Positions 6,588 through 8,180 of a stretch of 8,180 bases of DNA are shown here, in pieces. Source of the stretch: Alphaproteobacteria bacterium (GTDB taxonomy: Bacteria > Pseudomonadota > Alphaproteobacteria > Micropepsales > Micropepsaceae); NCBI GenBank assembly GCA_025935155.1, contig JAICVV010000073.1:1-8180 (forward strand), written 5' to 3'. The notes beneath the pieces are model-generated. The model had not been told where the DNA came from. It saw nothing but the letters and a program-made list of their open reading frames with translations, and made no database searches. Within the stretch, counting starts at the first letter, position 1. Each line of letters opens with the position of its first letter. The translations under genes and the position numbers were made by a program.

Positions 6588-7390
6588 AATCCATCGCGCA
6601 CATTTCCGATCTGCACTTCGGCCGCGCCGATGCCGAGGTATTGGAGGGCCTAAAGCGCGCGGTCGTTGCGGCGGAACCCGACATTGTTGCGGTTTCGGGC
6701 GACCTCACACAGCGGGCGCGGGCGCGCCAATTCGCCGCCGCGCGGAAGTTTCTGAAAAAGTTGCCGCAGCCGCAGGTCGTGGTGCCCGGCAATCACGATG
6801 TACCCCTCTATAATGTGCTGAAACGCTGGCTGATGCCGCTCACCGCGTATCGGCACTACATCACGCCGGATCTTTCGCCGTTTTATGCGGATGGCGAAAT
6901 TGCCGTCCTCGGCATCAACACGGCGCGCGCACTCACCTTTAAGAATGGACGCATCAGCCGAGCCCAGATCACGGAGGCCTGCACAGCATTTGCGCACATG
7001 CCCGGCGACGTTTTGCGTGTGGTGGTGACGCATCATCCCTTCGCGCTGCCCGAGAGCAGCTCCGAGCGTGCCGTTGTGGGACGCGCCAAACACGCCATGC
7101 GTGCGTTTGCGGATTGCAAGGTAGATATTGTTCTTTCGGGGCACCTGCATGTCAGTCAGGCGATTACCAGCGAAACATTGTATGCCGGCTCGCACGCCGC
7201 CTTGCTCATCCAGGCAGGCACAGCCGCATCGTCGCGGCGGCGCGATGAAACGAATGCCTTCAACCTGCTTCGTATCGCAGACTTCAACGTCACGATTGAG
7301 CGGCTCGGCTGGCAAAATGGCAACTTTGCGACCGTGGCGCGGCAGCGCTTCCGCCGCGGCAAGGAAGGCTGGCTGGCCGAAAGCCTGTAG
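6584..7390 (+). CDS. Calcineurin-like metallophosphoesterase
   Basis: This 268-residue protein has all five metal-binding blocks of the family: SDLHFG (D9, H11), SGDLTQR (D40), PGNHDVP (N70, H71, D72), THHPF (H150, H151) and SGHLHVS (H187, H189). The set is complete, so a two-metal phosphodiesterase or phosphatase activity is expected; the class resembles cyclic-nucleotide or lipid-headgroup phosphodiesterases, but the substrate is unknown. The chosen ATG overlaps the stop of the lipid-kinase gene (ATGA); the reading frame is open further upstream (an ATG at 6350), but that part lies wholly inside the kinase gene and is not conserved-looking. Coupling to a lipid kinase suggests a shared role in turnover of phosphorylated lipids, which is inference. 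No signal peptide is apparent. No convincing terminator was seen in the 78 bases after the stop. Confidence 0.92.
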   Translation: MKSIAHISDLHFGRADAEVLEGLKRAVVAAEPDIVAVSGDLTQRARARQFAAARKFLKKLPQPQVVVPGNHDVPLYNVLKRWLMPLTAYRHYITPDLSPFYADGEIAVLGINTARALTFKNGRISRAQITEACTAFAHMPGDVLRVVVTHHPFALPESSSERAVVGRAKHAMRAFADCKVDIVLSGHLHVSQAITSETLYAGSHAALLIQAGTAASSRRRDETNAFNLLRIADFNVTIERLGWQNGNFATVARQRFRRGKEGWLAESL

Positions 7391-7408
7391 ATTGCCGAAT
7401 CCGCTAAA

Positions 7409-7466
7409 GGGAACCAAAGGAAGGGAACCCCGTTTGCGATTGGCGCGAAAGGTACCGGAGGGAACC
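7409..7466 (+). repeat. Three copies of GGGAACC in the leader of the 79-residue gene
   Basis: GGGAACC occurs at 7409-7415, 7423-7429 and 7460-7466, with start-to-start distances of 14 and 37 bases. The first copy holds the -35 element of the EcfG-type promoter, the second sits inside its spacer, and the third overlaps the ribosome binding site GGAGGG. The copies may be chance in a purine-rich leader. Confidence 0.5.
7410..7435 (+). promoter_or_regulatory. EcfG-type (general stress response) sigma factor promoter
   Basis: GGAAC (7410-7414) is followed after exactly 16 bases by CGTTT (7431-7435). This fits the alphaproteobacterial EcfG/SigT consensus GGAAC-N16-17-CGTT that controls the PhyR-NepR general stress response. 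Transcription would begin near 7441, leaving a leader of about 28 bases before the ATG at 7469. It lies in the only gap between the metallophosphoesterase and the small-protein genes, in the right orientation. The match was found by eye; no sigma factor gene is in view. Confidence 0.65.
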
Positions 7467-7468
7467 TC

Positions 7469-7708
7469 ATGTCCATCCACGTCCCCATGCCCAATCTGAA
7501 GAGTCCGGAGTTCTACAGGCGCCTCGCCCGCGAGGCGATCCAGAAAGCGGAAGCCTCGCCTTTGCCTTATTTCCGGTTGAGCTATCTTAGCCTTGCATCT
7601 GGCTGGCGGGCATTGGCAGACGAGGCCGAGCAGGTGCAGGAGGCCTGTCTTCACGCCGAGGTCGAATCGATCAAGACTGGGCACTGGCCCGAAATTCGGG
7701 CAAGCTGA
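7469..7708 (+). CDS. Small helical protein of unknown function, probable stress-response gene
   Basis: The gene encodes 79 residues beginning MSIHVPMPNLKSPEFY. The ATG has a strong Shine-Dalgarno, GGAGGG (7457-7462), six bases upstream. The body reads as two amphipathic helices: EFYRRLAREAIQKAEA and, after a short PLP turn, RLSYLSLASGWRALADEAEQ, the LxLAxxWxxLA pattern common in short alphaproteobacterial hypothetical proteins. There is no signal peptide, membrane segment or metal-binding motif, so it is probably cytoplasmic. An EcfG-type promoter lies 34 bases upstream, suggesting induction under general stress. The next small gene follows after 16 bases and has the same two-helix layout. 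No biochemical role can be assigned. Confidence 0.75.
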   Translation: MSIHVPMPNLKSPEFYRRLAREAIQKAEASPLPYFRLSYLSLASGWRALADEAEQVQEACLHAEVESIKTGHWPEIRAS

Positions 7709-7713
7709 GCTTA

Positions 7714-7720
7714 GAGGGGG
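7714..7720 (+). promoter_or_regulatory. Ribosome binding site supporting a TTG start
   Basis: GAGGGGG lies four bases before TTG 7725-7727, directly after the stop of the preceding small gene. The in-frame ATG at 7809 has no purine-rich sequence in front of it, so this site favours the TTG. Confidence 0.5.
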
Positions 7721-7724
7721 CCAA

Positions 7725-7973
7725 TTGGACGATTTCGCAACTGCGCACGACAGGATTCGGCAGGAGCCGGTTCTGGCTACATTGCGGCGTGCCTCCTCCG
7801 CACGGTCAATGGACAGGGGAACACGCGCCCGCCAATTTCGCGATAAAGCTGAAGAGCTGCGCGTCATCTGCGACGACGTCATTCTGGAAGATACGCGCCA
7901 GATGTTCCTGCGGCTTGCAGAAGCCTACGAGCGCATGGCCGCTTCGCTCGAAAGCACCGTGCGGGGCGATTAA
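7725..7973 (+). CDS. Second small helical protein of unknown function (TTG start)
   Basis: Read from TTG 7725 the product has 82 residues; from ATG 7809 it would have 54. The conserved-looking part is in the shorter form: RARQFRDKAEELRVICDDV, then EDTRQMFLRLAEAYERMAASLES. This is a helix-turn-helix hairpin carrying the LRLAxxYxxMA pattern seen in many short alphaproteobacterial proteins. It parallels the preceding 79-residue protein in size and in the helix pattern YLSLASGWRALA versus FLRLAEAYERMA, so the pair may come from an old duplication or a shared fold. The 16-base gap and no intervening promoter suggest co-transcription from the EcfG-type promoter. Function is unknown; the start is the main uncertainty. 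Confidence 0.6.
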   Translation: MDDFATAHDRIRQEPVLATLRRASSARSMDRGTRARQFRDKAEELRVICDDVILEDTRQMFLRLAEAYERMAASLESTVRGD

Positions 7974-8015
7974 CTACTTTGCGGTTGTTTACACCTCCGC
8001 TATTGCAGTGCTCGC

Positions 8016-8062
8016 GGGAGGATCGAATGTCATTAGAGGATGTTGATCTCCTACCTTCATAA
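8016..8062 (+). CDS. Possible 11-codon mini-ORF with a strong ribosome binding site, overlapping the sulfotransferase start
   Basis: GGGAGG (8016-8021) lies five bases before ATG 8027, the best ribosome binding site in the area. The frame reads MSLEDVDLLPS and stops at TAA 8060-8062. The sulfotransferase ATG (8040) lies inside it in another frame. It may be a translated leader that feeds ribosomes to the downstream start, or the relic of a one-base change that separated the original start from the gene. The coding frame itself is 8027-8062. Confidence 0.3.
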
Positions 8063-8180
8063 CTTCATTTTCATCAAGACCCAGAAGACTGGAGGGACAA
8101 CCGTGGAGGCGGTGTTCGCGAGCTTTTGCGGGCCCGATGACGTCGTCACTCCACTCGGCAGAAGCGATGAAATGGAGCGG
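8040..8180 (+). CDS. Sulfotransferase-family protein, N-terminal fragment (cut by right edge)
   Basis: Forty-seven codons are visible, beginning MLISYLHNFIFIKTQKTGGTTVE. The KTxKTGGT motif matches the 5'-phosphosulfate-binding loop that grips the PAPS cofactor in the sulfotransferase fold, and FCGPDDVVTPL with the following acidic residues matches the next conserved block of bacterial sulfotransferase-family-2-like proteins as I know them. Such enzymes move sulfate from PAPS to carbohydrate or other hydroxyl or amino acceptors; the acceptor is not readable. AGAGG abuts ATG 8040 with no spacer, which is poor; TTG 8043 is another possible start. The 66 bases before it show only a weak promoter-like pair (TTGCGG, 16 bases, TATTGC), with no terminator after the preceding gene. 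Confidence 0.75.
   Translation, partial: MLISYLHNFIFIKTQKTGGTTVEAVFASFCGPDDVVTPLGRSDEMER

Noticed and set aside
6650..7882. Long minus-strand open frame of about 410 codons antisense to the metallophosphoesterase and small genes
   Set aside because: It lies opposite a gene with all five metallophosphoesterase motifs and shows no recognisable family itself; long antisense frames are expected in GC-rich DNA.
1..8180. CRISPR arrays, insertion sequences, tRNA or rRNA genes, phage genes
   Set aside because: No regularly spaced direct repeats, transposase motifs, terminal inverted repeats or structural RNA sequences were seen on reading both strands.

Overview
The window reads as a chromosomal stretch of an alphaproteobacterium. 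The evidence is high-GC coding sequence, gene families typical of Hyphomicrobiales-like genomes (a two-domain molybdopterin-binding/MobA-like protein, a divergent ClpP paralogue, short charged helical proteins with repeated LA..W/Y..(L/M)A patterns), and a promoter that fits the alphaproteobacterial general-stress sigma factor EcfG (GGAAC-N16-CGTT). The genus cannot be fixed from sequence alone. No transposase, integrase, phage gene, CRISPR array, rRNA or tRNA was seen.

Left region (1-2990, plus strand): the C-terminal part of a membrane histidine kinase runs in from the left edge. Ten bases later comes a 534-residue molybdopterin-binding/MobA-like nucleotidyltransferase, and then, with an ATGA stop/start overlap, an IscU/NifU-type iron-sulfur scaffold. 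The last two are what a molybdenum hydroxylase (MCD cofactor plus 2Fe-2S clusters) needs for maturation; the enzyme itself is not in view. A strong hairpin with a T-rich tail directly after the scaffold stop looks like the operon terminator. It lies inside the 3' coding part of the next, oppositely oriented gene.

Middle (2876-5565, minus strand): a complete GH13 alpha-glucosidase-like enzyme overlaps the scaffold gene tail to tail by 73 bases. Upstream of it is a 443-base non-coding gap that is AT-richer than its surroundings and contains perfect TTGACA and TATAAT hexamers at an unusually short 15-base spacing. Beyond the gap is a ClpP-like protease paralogue whose triad Asp is Asn, whose usual N-terminal axial-loop region is replaced by an acidic tail, and which most likely starts at a TTG codon.

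Right region (5661-8180, plus strand): a diacylglycerol-kinase-family lipid kinase and a metallophosphoesterase are coupled by an ATGA overlap. Next come two small helical proteins of unknown function, the first preceded by the EcfG-type promoter and the second read from a TTG codon. The start of a sulfotransferase-family gene is cut by the right edge; the best ribosome binding site there serves an 11-codon mini-ORF overlapping its start.

Nothing here can be claimed as a complete undescribed system. The items most worth testing are the EcfG-type promoter with its small-protein pair, the altered ClpP, the terminator and essential Cys codon buried in a convergent overlap, and the mini-ORF at the sulfotransferase start.
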